Of a DNA stretch of 50,727 nt, positions 36,934-45,657 are shown one piece after another (the stretch's first letter is position 1; each line of letters begins with the position of its first letter). The notes below the pieces were generated by a model that saw nothing but the letters and a program-made list of their open reading frames with translations, did no database searches and was not told the origin of the DNA. This DNA is from Bordetella parapertussis. GTDB taxonomy: Bacteria > Pseudomonadota > Gammaproteobacteria > Burkholderiales > Burkholderiaceae_B. The stretch spans positions 1 to 50,727 of the forward strand of contig CAMDNZ010000020.1 in the NCBI GenBank assembly GCA_945903445.1. Direction: 5' to 3'. The translations under genes and the position numbers were made by a program.

Positions 36934-37476
36934 ATGCCAGTTAAGCACCGTCACTGCCTTGCAATGCTACTAGCGATGTCGTCATTTCCCACGTTCGCGG
37001 GCGCCCTGTCAAATCCAAAGGCCATCGAGTTCGACTTAAGCGCCACAGTCATCCCCGCGACCTTCACAGCTTGGGTAGACCCATCACAAAAAGCTGCGGT
37101 TCAACCGACCCGCTACGATGAAAACGGAATGCCTGTATTCGAACACTTAAAAGTCCATATGAGCGGCGGAAACTCGGACATCCAGGTTCGCATGGAGCAA
37201 AACGGATATGCTTCCTTAGTTCGCATGAACCCGACCATCGCTCGCGACTTGAATGGCAAGGCGAACTATTTCCACCTATCGGTGTATGAAGAGTCAAGCA
37301 ATCATCGCATCCGTAATAACGAGGCCACACCCGTCGCCCGAGCAAGCGATGTCGCATCGCGCATTCACCAAGTGACCTTCAAAACAAAGTTCGAGCGGTT
37401 CCTGAGCGGTAACGAAATAGCGCCTGGTACCTACCGCGGCACCTTGGCCTTGATATTTGAGCCAGTAACGCCATAA
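36934..37476 (+). CDS. Second orphan CS1/CFA-I-type fimbrial subunit
   Basis: A 180-residue exported pilin-like protein, paralogous to the preceding gene: donor-strand region KAIEFDLSATVIPATF, middle MPVFEHLKVHMSGGNSDIQV, C-terminal GTYRGTLALIFEP. The signal peptide is the hydrophobic stretch LAMLLAMSSFPTFAGA. It lies 257 bp downstream of its paralogue with GGAAG before ATG 36934. The two differ strongly in the variable middle, which suggests separate minor or variant pilins. Confidence 0.75.
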   Translation: MPVKHRHCLAMLLAMSSFPTFAGALSNPKAIEFDLSATVIPATFTAWVDPSQKAAVQPTRYDENGMPVFEHLKVHMSGGNSDIQVRMEQNGYASLVRMNPTIARDLNGKANYFHLSVYEESSNHRIRNNEATPVARASDVASRIHQVTFKTKFERFLSGNEIAPGTYRGTLALIFEPVTP

Positions 37477-37522
37477 GTCGCGCGAACGGTTGGCCAGGAT
37501 ACCCGTCGCGATGGCTTATCAC

Positions 37523-38383
37523 CTATAACCACAACCACGCCGCCACCCCCAAACCCAGCACAATGCGATACCACGCGAACGGTCGGTAGGTATGGTTGGA
37601 GACGAATTTCAGCACGATGCGCACAACGATCAGCGCACTCAAAAAAGCGCCTAGAAAACCTACTGCGATGGCCCAAGTCTGGCTTTGAGTGAGCACGTCG
37701 ATGTTGCGATAGCCGTCATACACCGCCGCGCCCAGCATGGTGGGCATCGCCAGGAAAAACGAAAACTCGGTCGCCACCTTGCGCTGGATACCGGCGATCA
37801 TGCCGCCGATGATGGTGGCACCAGAGCGCGAGGTGCCCGGAATCATCGCCAGACATTGTGCCGCACCAACGGCCAACGCCTGTTTCCAGGTAATGGCTTC
37901 GAGACTATGAGCCGTAGCACGCTGCTCGGTCACCGTATCGTCGGCATAGGGTGCGCCGCCGGTCGGCGTCCGGCTCGAACGACGCTCGACATACAGCATG
38001 ATCGCTCCGCCGATGATCAAGGTAAACACGGTGACCGACGGGTGATAGAACACCGATTTGATCGCACTGATGAAAATGGCCCCGATGACCGCCGCAGGCA
38101 AAAACGCGATCAATAGATTGCGGGTGAACGCCACTTCGACAGGCTGACCCGTCAACGTGCCGCGAATCAACTGCCACAGACGTTGGCGAAACACCCACAT
38201 TACAGCCAGGATCGCGCCGAACTGGATAACGACCTCGAACACTTTGCCGTTATCGGACACGAATCCGATCCAGTCGCCGACAATGATCAGATGGGCAGTG
38301 CTTGAGACGGGAACGAACTCCGTCAGGCCCTCGATCAATCCGAGGAAAAAAGCCTTGAGTAGATATATCGTACCTTCGTTCAC
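37523..38383 (-). CDS. uppP: Undecaprenyl-diphosphatase
   Basis: Integral membrane phosphatase (BacA) recycling undecaprenyl pyrophosphate for peptidoglycan and polysaccharide synthesis; it confers bacitracin resistance when abundant. 286 residues, about eight helices. EGLTEFVPVSSTAHLIIVGD and MIPGTSRSGATIIGGM are the catalytic motifs. Convergent with the orphan fimbrial subunit, 46 bp apart. Confidence 0.96.
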   Translation of the reverse strand: MNEGTIYLLKAFFLGLIEGLTEFVPVSSTAHLIIVGDWIGFVSDNGKVFEVVIQFGAILAVMWVFRQRLWQLIRGTLTGQPVEVAFTRNLLIAFLPAAVIGAIFISAIKSVFYHPSVTVFTLIIGGAIMLYVERRSSRTPTGGAPYADDTVTEQRATAHSLEAITWKQALAVGAAQCLAMIPGTSRSGATIIGGMIAGIQRKVATEFSFFLAMPTMLGAAVYDGYRNIDVLTQSQTWAIAVGFLGAFLSALIVVRIVLKFVSNHTYRPFAWYRIVLGLGVAAWLWL

Positions 38384-38425
38384 TTGCCTGCCACCTTCGT
38401 CAAAGAATAAAACCGGATCGAGCCA

Positions 38426-40027
38426 TCAGTCGCCGCGACTGTCGGCGTCTTCCGCCGTCGGATCGAACATCACGACCAGTTCCTTACGCACCCGCACCGA
38501 CGCGATACGGCGACCATCCAAGGCAAGCACCTCGAAGTGCAGCTTGGCGTGGTCGAACTCGGCATCGACGGTATCGCCGGGCTGCGGCAGATGGCCGAAG
38601 CGCTCCAACAGATATCCCGCCAAAGTAGAGTAGTCGCGATCTTCGCGCACCAGATCGTCGGCATCCAACAACTGGGCGACATGGTGCAAATCGGCCGCGC
38701 CATCGATCTTCCACGCCAATTCGCCGTCGGCCTGGATATCCAGCACTTCGTCTTCGTCCGGAAACTCGCCGGCAATCGCTTCGAACACGTCGATAGGCGT
38801 GACCAGTCCTTCAATCGCACCGAACTCGTCGGCCACCAACACCAACTGGCCGCTGGAGCGCTTGAGCGTCTCCATCAGTTGCAGCGTGCCGATCGACTCG
38901 TGCACGATGATGGGGTCGCGTAAACGCTCGACATTGATCTTGCCGTCGATCAGCAGATCGGCCACTAAGTCCTTGGCGCGCCCCACCCCCACGATTTCGT
39001 CGAAACTGCCCCGGCACACCGGAAAGAAACTGTGTGGCACGTCGTTCAATTGCTGACGGATGGCAGCGGCATCGGCGTCGATGTCGATCCACGACACTTC
39101 AGTTCGAGGCGTCATGATCGACAGGATCGAGCGGTCGGCCAGCGTCAGCACACCGCTGACCATATTGCGCTCTTCGGGCCGGAATGCCGCCAGCAACTCG
39201 TGGTCGACCGCCGCTTCGTTGCTGCTCTCTTCGGCCGCCTTGGGTACGCGCTTGCCCAACATGCTGAGCACCCGCTCGGCCGTACGCTCGCGCATGGGCC
39301 GCGTCGCGTCCACCTTGAGCAGATTGCGACGCGCGAGCTGATTGAGCGTTTCGATAGCGACCGAGAACACGATAGCCGCATACAAGTACGGTTTGGGCAC
39401 GTGAAAGCCAAACGCTTCGGCGACCAGCGAGAAACCGATCATCAACAAGAAGCCCAGACATAACACCACCACGGTCGGATGGGCGTTGACGAAGCGCGTC
39501 AGCGGCTTGGACGCCACCAGCATGACGACCATGGCCACAGTGACTGCGATCATCATGATGGACAGATGCTCGACCATACCGACTGCCGTGATGACCGAAT
39601 CCAGCGAGAACACGGCATCCAGGATCACGATCTGGGTGACGATAACGCCAAACGAAGCATAGGTACGAATGCCCGAACCCGAATGCTCGGAGCCACCTTC
39701 CACACGCTCGTGCAACTCCATCGTGCCTTTGAACAGCAAAAACAGACCACCGATGAGCAGAATGATGTCGCGCCCGGAAAATGGCATGGAGGCGACGTGA
39801 AACAACGGTTCACGTAACGTCACCAGCCAGGACATGACAGACAACAAGCCCAGGCGCATCAACAGCGCGAGCGACAGCCCCACGATGCGGGCACGATCCC
39901 GTTGGGAGGGGGGAAGTTTGTCCGCCAGGATGGCGATAAAGATCAGATTGTCGATACCAAGAACGATTTCGAGGACGACAAGGGTAAGCAAGCCGGCCCA
40001 TGCAGATGGGTCTGACAGCCACTCCAT
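38426..40027 (-). CDS. TerC family membrane protein fused to CBS and CorC/HlyC domains
   Basis: About 533 residues, YegH-like. The N-terminal TerC domain (residues about 1-230, seven helices) carries EIVLGIDNLIFIAILADKLP and ILDAVFSLDSVITAVGM, with acidic residues thought to bind metal. Two CBS repeats (SIMTPRTEVSWIDID and DPIIVHESI region) and a C-terminal CorC/HlyC domain follow. Proposed roles are metal-ion homeostasis or export. ATG 40027 has GGAG six bases upstream; the TTG at 40057 is less likely. Confidence 0.88.
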   Translation of the reverse strand: MEWLSDPSAWAGLLTLVVLEIVLGIDNLIFIAILADKLPPSQRDRARIVGLSLALLMRLGLLSVMSWLVTLREPLFHVASMPFSGRDIILLIGGLFLLFKGTMELHERVEGGSEHSGSGIRTYASFGVIVTQIVILDAVFSLDSVITAVGMVEHLSIMMIAVTVAMVVMLVASKPLTRFVNAHPTVVVLCLGFLLMIGFSLVAEAFGFHVPKPYLYAAIVFSVAIETLNQLARRNLLKVDATRPMRERTAERVLSMLGKRVPKAAEESSNEAAVDHELLAAFRPEERNMVSGVLTLADRSILSIMTPRTEVSWIDIDADAAAIRQQLNDVPHSFFPVCRGSFDEIVGVGRAKDLVADLLIDGKINVERLRDPIIVHESIGTLQLMETLKRSSGQLVLVADEFGAIEGLVTPIDVFEAIAGEFPDEDEVLDIQADGELAWKIDGAADLHHVAQLLDADDLVREDRDYSTLAGYLLERFGHLPQPGDTVDAEFDHAKLHFEVLALDGRRIASVRVRKELVVMFDPTAEDADSRGD

Positions 40028-40068
40028 TAGGTGCTCCAACAGTTTTGAAGCGGTCAATCGTACAGCGA

Positions 40069-40109
40069 AAACGTCACAGGCGCTGATTTGGCCAGCGCCT
40101 GTGACGTTT
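40069..40109 (-). terminator. Strong hairpin terminator after suhB
   Basis: A perfect 17-bp inverted repeat (40069-40085 and 40093-40109) around a 7-nt loop, followed on the minus strand by TTTT. It separates suhB from the TerC gene. Confidence 0.85.
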
Positions 40110-40126
40110 GAGCATCAGGCGTCGCG

Positions 40127-40891
40127 CTATTGCAGGTGCGCCAGCATGCCGGTGAAGATCTTCGGCGTGGCCGCCAGCACGTTGCCGGCGTCCATCCAGG
40201 TCTGCTCGCCTTCGAAGTCGGCAACCAGACCGCCCGCCTCCAAGACCAACAGGCTGCCCGCAGCCACGTCCCAGGGCTTTAAGCCCACGCCGCAGAAACC
40301 GTCCAGCCGTCCGGCAGCTACATAGGCCAGATCCAACACCGACGAGCCCAGGCGACGGATGCCTGCGCTGTCCTCGGCCATGTTACGGAAGCGTCGACCT
40401 TCAACCTCGCCTGCCGCCGACCAATGTGCGCCCAGCAATGCTTCGTGATAGCGGGTGCGTCCCGAGACACGGATACGGCGGTCGTTCAAGAACGCACCAC
40501 CGCCTCGGCTGGCCGTGAACAGTTCGTTGCGGGACGGATCGTAAATGACGGCCTGGGTCACTTGCTCACGATGCAGCAATGCGATGGAAACCGCATAGTT
40601 AGGCAGACCATGAATGAAGTTGGTGGTGCCATCGAGTGGATCGATGATCCACTGAAACTCGGCGGTATCGTGGCCTTGCAAACCGAATTCCTCACCCAGC
40701 ACGGCGTGATCGGGATAGGCGGTGCGCAGGGCGTCGACAATGGCTTCTTCGCAGGCGCGATCGACATCCGTGACATAATCGCGCGGCCCCTTGCGTTCGA
40801 CACCGACCTTGGTCAGATCCATGCTCGCGCGGTTCATGATCGTGCCAGCGCGGCGGGCCGCCTTGATGGCGGTGTTAAGCATCGGGTGCAT
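40127..40891 (-). CDS. suhB: Inositol-1-monophosphatase
   Basis: Lithium-sensitive, Mg-dependent phosphatase that in enterobacteria also joins ribosomal RNA antitermination complexes. About 254 residues, starting MHPMLNTAIKAARRAG like E. coli SuhB. Metal motifs GEEFG, DPLDGTTNFIHGLPN and the signature WDVAAGSLLVLEAGG are intact. ATG 40891. Divergent from trmJ with a 70-bp gap. Confidence 0.95.
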   Translation of the reverse strand: MHPMLNTAIKAARRAGTIMNRASMDLTKVGVERKGPRDYVTDVDRACEEAIVDALRTAYPDHAVLGEEFGLQGHDTAEFQWIIDPLDGTTNFIHGLPNYAVSIALLHREQVTQAVIYDPSRNELFTASRGGGAFLNDRRIRVSGRTRYHEALLGAHWSAAGEVEGRRFRNMAEDSAGIRRLGSSVLDLAYVAAGRLDGFCGVGLKPWDVAAGSLLVLEAGGLVADFEGEQTWMDAGNVLAATPKIFTGMLAHLQ

Positions 40892-40961
40892 AGTATTCCG
40901 TACAAATGCAATCCGGCACGCACAACGCACGCCGAAAGATTGGTTAAACAGATCATTTTAA

Positions 40962-41741
40962 ATGACTCTCGCATTTTCACACGTTCGCTTCGTCATGGTC
41001 CAACCCAGCCACCCTGGAAACGTGGGTTCGGCCGCCCGGGCCATCAAAACCATGGGGTTTTCGCAACTGGTACTAGTCGAGCCGCGCTACCCCGACATGC
41101 TCACTTGCGACGAAGCGGTGGCTCTGGCCAGCGGCGCGACCGATATCCTTGAGCACGCACAGGTATTCGATCGTCTGGAGGACGCCTTGGCGCCTGTAAC
41201 GATGGCTTTCGCCTTAACGGCACGTCCGCGCGATCTGGGGCCACCGGCCGCCGACATTCGGCAATCGGCGGGCGTTGCACGCGAGCATCTCGAGCACTAC
41301 CCGGACGGACAGATAGCCGTGCTGCTCGGCACCGAGCGCGCCGGTCTGACCAACGCGCAGATTGGTTTGTGCCAGCGCATCTGCCATATTCCTGCCAATC
41401 CCGAATACAGCTCCTTGAACGTGGCGCAAGCGCTGCAGTTGGCGGCCTGGGAGTTGCGCTACGCCTTGATGCCTGCTGCGACGGAACCCGAGCGTCAAGC
41501 CCCGGCCACAAACGCACGCGAGCGCGGGGCCGAACCCGCCTCGGGCGAAGCCACGGAAGCTTTTCTGATTCACTGGCAGCAAGCACTGACCGAGATCGGG
41601 TTTCTCGACCCGGCGCATCCCAAAAAACTGATGCCACGCATGCGTCATATGTTCGGACGTAATGCTTTGACCAAAGACGAGGTGGACATGTTGCGGGGGG
41701 TGTGTACCGCGATCCTGTCCGGCCGGCGCATAAGCGGTTGA
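40962..41741 (+). CDS. trmJ: tRNA (cytidine/uridine-2'-O-)-methyltransferase TrmJ
   Basis: SPOUT-family enzyme methylating the 2'-O of nucleotide 32 in tRNA anticodon loops using S-adenosylmethionine. 259 residues. FVMVQPSHPGNVGSAARAIK at the N-terminus and LLGTERAGLTNAQI and EYSSLNVAQALQLAAWELRY are the knot motifs. The C-terminal tail ends in a helical dimerisation region. A terminator follows. Confidence 0.94.
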   Translation: MTLAFSHVRFVMVQPSHPGNVGSAARAIKTMGFSQLVLVEPRYPDMLTCDEAVALASGATDILEHAQVFDRLEDALAPVTMAFALTARPRDLGPPAADIRQSAGVAREHLEHYPDGQIAVLLGTERAGLTNAQIGLCQRICHIPANPEYSSLNVAQALQLAAWELRYALMPAATEPERQAPATNARERGAEPASGEATEAFLIHWQQALTEIGFLDPAHPKKLMPRMRHMFGRNALTKDEVDMLRGVCTAILSGRRISG

Positions 41742-41761
41742 ACGCATCGCATCGTCATCGG

Positions 41762-41783
41762 CCGCACCGACTCGGTGCGGTTT
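41762..41783 (+). terminator. Intrinsic terminator after trmJ
   Basis: Stem CCGCACCGA / TCGGTGCGG with one loop base between full pairings, followed by TTTA, 20 bp past the stop codon. Confidence 0.8.
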
Positions 41784-42600
41784 ACAGTGCATAACCGACT
41801 CGCCGGGCGCACCATCGCGGCGCTTTCTATTGGAAATCGGGGTCATGCACTAGATCGTAAGGGGCACTGTTCGACTGGTCGAAACTGGCATCGTTATTGC
41901 TTCATAACCCATGAAACTGTCGTGAGTCACTCGCCTTGGCGCTTGAAGAGCGGCTCACTTACAGTCCTCGAGGGGAAATGAGCCGCGACACGGCGGTGCC
42001 GTGATCGCTGGCCACCACGTACGACGGGTCGACACCCGCTCCGACTTGCCAATCGACGCTGGGCCCCATCAGCGGTCCGTTTCGCCATGCCACCTCGTGA
42101 GCTCGAATCCGATCTGCGTGCCTGCGACCCAGCCCGACACTCTCGTCTTTTCAGCTTCTCGCCTCGGCTCGCAGTTGTCCCCGCAAGATGTGGACAAGTT
42201 TGAGGACAGGATAAGGACAGACGAAAAATTCACTTCTATGACAATGCCTTATGCATCGATGATCAATAAATGAGCAGCGATGACTTTTGCACAACACGAC
42301 CAGGAAAAGATATTCACCGAGACTGTGGATAAGCCTGGGCACAGGTAGTGCATGATCCGACAATTCACATTGCTATCAATACTTTGCGAATTGCGAGCAC
42401 GCTCGGAGCAGTAATCGGCAGAATCGGATGCTGGCACCACAGTCGTTATTCAACCGGTGCCACTCACCACATTCGCCCCCGGCTACAACGGGTTTTCCCC
42501 AGGAAATGTGGATAAGCCTTGGGATAGCTGCCAGCGAACTCCGTAATTTTCTTATTTAACAATGCCTTAAAGCCTGTGAGCGGCACGCGTGCGGCACGCT
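41784..42600. other. Noncoding region with DnaA-box-like cluster
   Basis: An 800-bp stretch with no defensible gene. Three 9-mers in the same orientation match DnaA-box consensus: TTGTCCACA (42197-42189) and TTATCCACA twice (42332-42324 and 42515-42507, minus strand); the latter two share the 13-mer TGTGGATAAGCCT. AT-rich patches surround 42225-42275 and 42540-42560. A hairpin (GCGGCTCA 41950-41957 / TGAGCCGC 41979-41986) is also present. Replication role unproven; could be an origin-like, DnaA-titration or regulatory region. Confidence 0.5.
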
Positions 42601-42813
42601 TCAAACCTCATCCACCCTCAAACCGATTTTCAAGCCAACTTGCCAATGCGCAACCTTGCCATCCACGACGTGCCCCCGCGTTTCAGTGACCTGAAACCAC
42701 TCGATATGACGGAGCGTGGCGTGGGCTCGCTCGATTGCGCGTTCGATGGCGTCGTCCGACGATTTTGTAGATGACCCGACCAGCTCGATTTGCTTGTAAA
42801 CGTGATCCGACAT
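42601..42813 (-). CDS. Dodecin family flavin-storage protein
   Basis: A 70-residue protein forming a hollow dodecamer that stores and protects flavins. VYKQIELVGSSTKSSDDAIE, the aromatic EWFQVTETRGHV (Trp stacks on flavin) and the C-terminal HWQVGLKIGLRVDE are the family pattern. It stands alone upstream of the fimbrial cluster. Confidence 0.93.
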   Translation of the reverse strand: MSDHVYKQIELVGSSTKSSDDAIERAIERAHATLRHIEWFQVTETRGHVVDGKVAHWQVGLKIGLRVDEV

Positions 42814-42994
42814 GGCAATACCCCCTTGAGTGTTGGAGAAGAAATTTTAAAACCGCAAGTCGCGTGCCTTCACCGCACTCGATGTGTTCCGCCCCGTTCG
42901 CAGACACCCTCTGCACCAGTCAAACAACCGTCGATTCAGACTAATAGTTACGACGCAATTGGTCCCAACCAACCATCATTCACGCCGCTCTAGT

Positions 42995-43020
42995 ATGAGT
43001 TTCACCTCTGGCAAACTCAT
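42995..43020 (+). promoter_or_regulatory. Inverted repeat upstream of first fimbrial chaperone
   Basis: Perfect 8-bp inverted repeat ATGAGTTT (42995-43002) / AAACTCAT (43013-43020), 10-nt spacer, ending 14 bp before the chaperone ATG. A TAGTAT -10-like box sits at 42991. It could be an operator or a 5' untranslated hairpin. Confidence 0.5.
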
Positions 43021-43034
43021 TAAAAGAGTGGCTC

Positions 43035-43769
43035 ATGATGAAACACCTGATCATGCTCGTGCTCACCACTGTGGTCTCGGTGGTTCACTCTGCACCCTCT
43101 ATCAGCATCGGCAAAACGTATGAATTCATCGAAGCAAACGCACGCACCTTGACCAAGGGCGTCAAAAACTCAGGTACATCCACCGCATTCGTACGAGTCG
43201 AACTGGTGGAGATCACCTACGACGGGGCGCAAGCCGCCGAACGGCCGGTTCTTATCGTGGCCCCCCATGGAAGCAGCCCGCAAGCCACCCTAATCGCAAG
43301 CCCGGCGCGCATGATCATCCCCGCCGGAAGCACACAACACACTCGCCTGCTGGCGATGGGACCGCGCGATGCAGAGCGCTATTACAGAGTGCGCTTCATT
43401 CCCGTCATCCCGCAACAAAGCGATGCATTCGCGCTGACGAACGAAGAACGCGAGCAGTACGCCGACGAGATGTCCGCTTCACTGACGTTCATGGCCGCGT
43501 TTGGCGCCATTTTGGTCGTCCGCCCCGCCACACCGGTCTACGACACACGCCTGGACGACAGCCGGGAGACCTATCGCGTGCGCAATGCGGGCAACACGAT
43601 GGTCATGCTCGACGATCTCATGGACTGCGACATGGCAGGCCGGGCTTGCTCTTCGGGCAGTCTACGTCGCGTCGTACCCGGCGGCCAGATCACGATTCAA
43701 AAGCGGGCGGGACGCAGCTATCGCAGCACGCTAATCGAAGGCGAACGCCATCGACCTCTAGCGTTTTGA
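43035..43769 (+). CDS. Periplasmic fimbrial chaperone, CS1/CFA-I (alpha) type, copy 1
   Basis: A 244-residue chaperone that caps and folds pilin subunits in the periplasm. Signal peptide MLVLTTVVSVVHSA; the N-terminal immunoglobulin-like domain contains TLTKGVKNSGTSTAFVRVEL and ERYYRVRFIPVIPQQS, features of alternate chaperones (CooB/CfaA). Clearly paralogous to the chaperone at 45658. First gene of an apparent unit with three subunits, ending at a terminator near 45.5 kb. Confidence 0.85.
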   Translation: MMKHLIMLVLTTVVSVVHSAPSISIGKTYEFIEANARTLTKGVKNSGTSTAFVRVELVEITYDGAQAAERPVLIVAPHGSSPQATLIASPARMIIPAGSTQHTRLLAMGPRDAERYYRVRFIPVIPQQSDAFALTNEEREQYADEMSASLTFMAAFGAILVVRPATPVYDTRLDDSRETYRVRNAGNTMVMLDDLMDCDMAGRACSSGSLRRVVPGGQITIQKRAGRSYRSTLIEGERHRPLAF

Positions 43770-43799
43770 ATGCATTGCCTTGAACCACCGGAGAATCAC

Positions 43800-44288
43800 A
43801 TGCACAGACTATTCATCATCGTAGCAAGTCTGATGGCGGCGACAATAACCGGCCCGAGCTGGGCCACGAACGCGGATGTTTCACTGACCTTCGATTTAAG
43901 CGCCGAGCTGCGCGCGCCGCCGCTTCGAGCCGCCCGCTCTGCCGAACACCCCTCCGGCCCCGTTGTCATCGACGAACGTCTGGACAATGGAAACCCGCAC
44001 GCACAAACACTCAAAATCGATGTGTGGGGCGGAGAAGGCGACGTGCAGGCTCAGCTTGTCGAACACTTCGCACTACAAAGCGGCGAACATCGCATTCCGA
44101 TGATTCTCATCAAACGCAATCAGGCCATGTCGCCCGCCATCCCGATGCATGTCGCTCATCGACACGAGGTCGAAAACAGGGTCAAAACCCTGGTTTTCTC
44201 GGTCACAGGCCAATCCACTTCGACACCGCCGCCAGGCCATTACACCGGCCAGTTCGTCGTCCTGTTCGAACCCCACAGCGCACTGTGA
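43800..44288 (+). CDS. CS1/CFA-I-type fimbrial subunit A
   Basis: 162 residues with signal peptide (LFIIVASLMAATITGPSWA). The mature N-terminus DVSLTFDLSAELRAPPL is the donor strand; TLKIDVWGGEGDVQAQL lies in the middle, and it ends PPPGHYTGQFVVLFEP. Ribosome-binding site GGAG before ATG 43800. Follows chaperone 1 with a 30-bp gap. Major or minor status cannot be told; a Pro-rich region precedes the last strand. Confidence 0.78.
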   Translation: MHRLFIIVASLMAATITGPSWATNADVSLTFDLSAELRAPPLRAARSAEHPSGPVVIDERLDNGNPHAQTLKIDVWGGEGDVQAQLVEHFALQSGEHRIPMILIKRNQAMSPAIPMHVAHRHEVENRVKTLVFSVTGQSTSTPPPGHYTGQFVVLFEPHSAL

Positions 44289-44313
44289 TCGCTCACTTTG
44301 GCGGAGACAAGCC

Positions 44314-44841
44314 ATGCTCAGCATAAAAACAGCCATCGTTGGAGCCGCCTTAGCCATGGTATCGAGCGCCGCACCGATTCTGGCCAATGCACAACACGCG
44401 CCGGATAAGCGTTTGATCGAGCAAGCCGTGGTCTTTGACCTGAGCGTTCAGATCAGCATCCCCGTTTTTTCGGCCAAACGATCTGCCGATCACCCACCGG
44501 GCAGAATTGTCGCCGACCGCTATCAACCGGATGACTTCAACCCTTGGTTTGGTGCACTGAAAGTCGACTTACACGGCGGTCGCTCGGATATCGAAGCGAG
44601 GCTGTTAAGCGACCCCGTTCTTTATAACGGCACAAGTCGGATCCCAATGATCGTCGTGACAATGGGTCACCCCATGAAGACATACGAACCCTTGTTCGTC
44701 GCACATGCCGACGAGCTGGGTCAACACGTCAAAACCATTGCGTTTACCGCCAAAGGCATCGCTCACAAGCGTCCCCCCCCAGGCAACTACTACGGCGATC
44801 TGACCATCCTATTAGAACCCCGTCTTCCCGAGGCTCCCTAG
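44314..44841 (+). CDS. CS1/CFA-I-type fimbrial subunit B (with C8 tract)
   Basis: 175 residues, signal peptide ending at ILANA, donor strand QAVVFDLSVQISIPVF, middle ALKVDLHGGRSDIEARL, C-terminal PPPGNYYGDLTILLEP. Close relative of subunit A (RSADHPPGRIV against RSAEHPSGPVV). Eight consecutive C (44773-44780) encode Pro 154-156; a one-base slip would shift the last 20 codons, including the C-terminal strand needed for folding. Confidence 0.78.
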   Translation: MLSIKTAIVGAALAMVSSAAPILANAQHAPDKRLIEQAVVFDLSVQISIPVFSAKRSADHPPGRIVADRYQPDDFNPWFGALKVDLHGGRSDIEARLLSDPVLYNGTSRIPMIVVTMGHPMKTYEPLFVAHADELGQHVKTIAFTAKGIAHKRPPPGNYYGDLTILLEPRLPEAP

Positions 44842-44955
44842 CTCAGTTCGACGGTCGACCCATAGTCGTCATGGCTCGACTGTCACAGCGATGGCAACAA
44901 ACGCCATCGTCTTTTTCAACAAGTCCCATATGGCTTAACCCTAAGGAGAAACACC

Positions 44956-45468
44956 ATGTTCAAAAGAACCACGATCTCAGCAGGTCTTGCCTTGGCCTTG
45001 ATATCAGGCGCACCCATGGCGGCAGATACACCACAAGAAGTCATCTTCGAACTTCAAGCCGTGATTGCCTCACCTGTGTTTCGCGCATGGAAAGCACCCG
45101 GGCAAGACGGCGTTATCGAATCCAAGGAAACGCTGCCCGATGGGATCAACCCGGTATTCGAACCTTTGCGGGTCGAGATGACGGGTGGAATGGCGGCCAT
45201 CGATGCCAAACTCGTCAGCGCATTCGAGCTGACGAACGGCGACCAGGTGCTGCCGATGATGGCAATGATCGGATTGGAATCGTTGAGCATGGACTCGGCC
45301 ATCGCGGTCGCTACTGCCGGCGAACTGGTAAACACCATCAAGTCAATCGACATCTCGGCCGGCGGCACTGCGTCGTCCGCACCTCGCGCAGGGACTTACA
45401 CCGGTAGCCTCGTCGTACTGTTCGAACCACGCGAGGACTCAAGCGAGGAGTCGATAGATCCTGTCTAG
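44956..45468 (+). CDS. CS1/CFA-I-type fimbrial subunit C
   Basis: 170 residues. Signal peptide ISAGLALALISGAPMAA; donor strand QEVIFELQAVIASPVF; middle NPVFEPLRVEMTGGMAAIDA; C-terminal AGTYTGSLVVLFEP, then an acidic tail EDSSEESIDPV. It resembles subunit D (46515) and the classic major pilin CfaB/CooA in layout. Ends 30 bp before a strong terminator. Confidence 0.78.
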   Translation: MFKRTTISAGLALALISGAPMAADTPQEVIFELQAVIASPVFRAWKAPGQDGVIESKETLPDGINPVFEPLRVEMTGGMAAIDAKLVSAFELTNGDQVLPMMAMIGLESLSMDSAIAVATAGELVNTIKSIDISAGGTASSAPRAGTYTGSLVVLFEPREDSSEESIDPV

Positions 45469-45496
45469 TTCATACAACAATCCTGCTTTCTCACCA

Positions 45497-45529
45497 AACG
45501 CCGACGAATTACTTTTCGTCGGCGTTTTT
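45497..45529 (+). terminator. Intrinsic terminator splitting the fimbrial locus
   Basis: Stem AACGCCGACGA / TCGTCGGCGTT with ATTACTTT loop and T run. It divides chaperone 1 and subunits A-C from chaperone 2, subunit D, usher and adhesin. Confidence 0.88.
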
Positions 45530-45657
45530 CTTACTACATATTTTCAGCCCCTTCCATCCAATCGTGACATTTTAGGGGCCTTCATTTCATAACGTAAACC
45601 GACTCTTAGACTTCCATCTCGAAGGCTCGCACGTCTTGCAACGTCGGTCACATCGGG

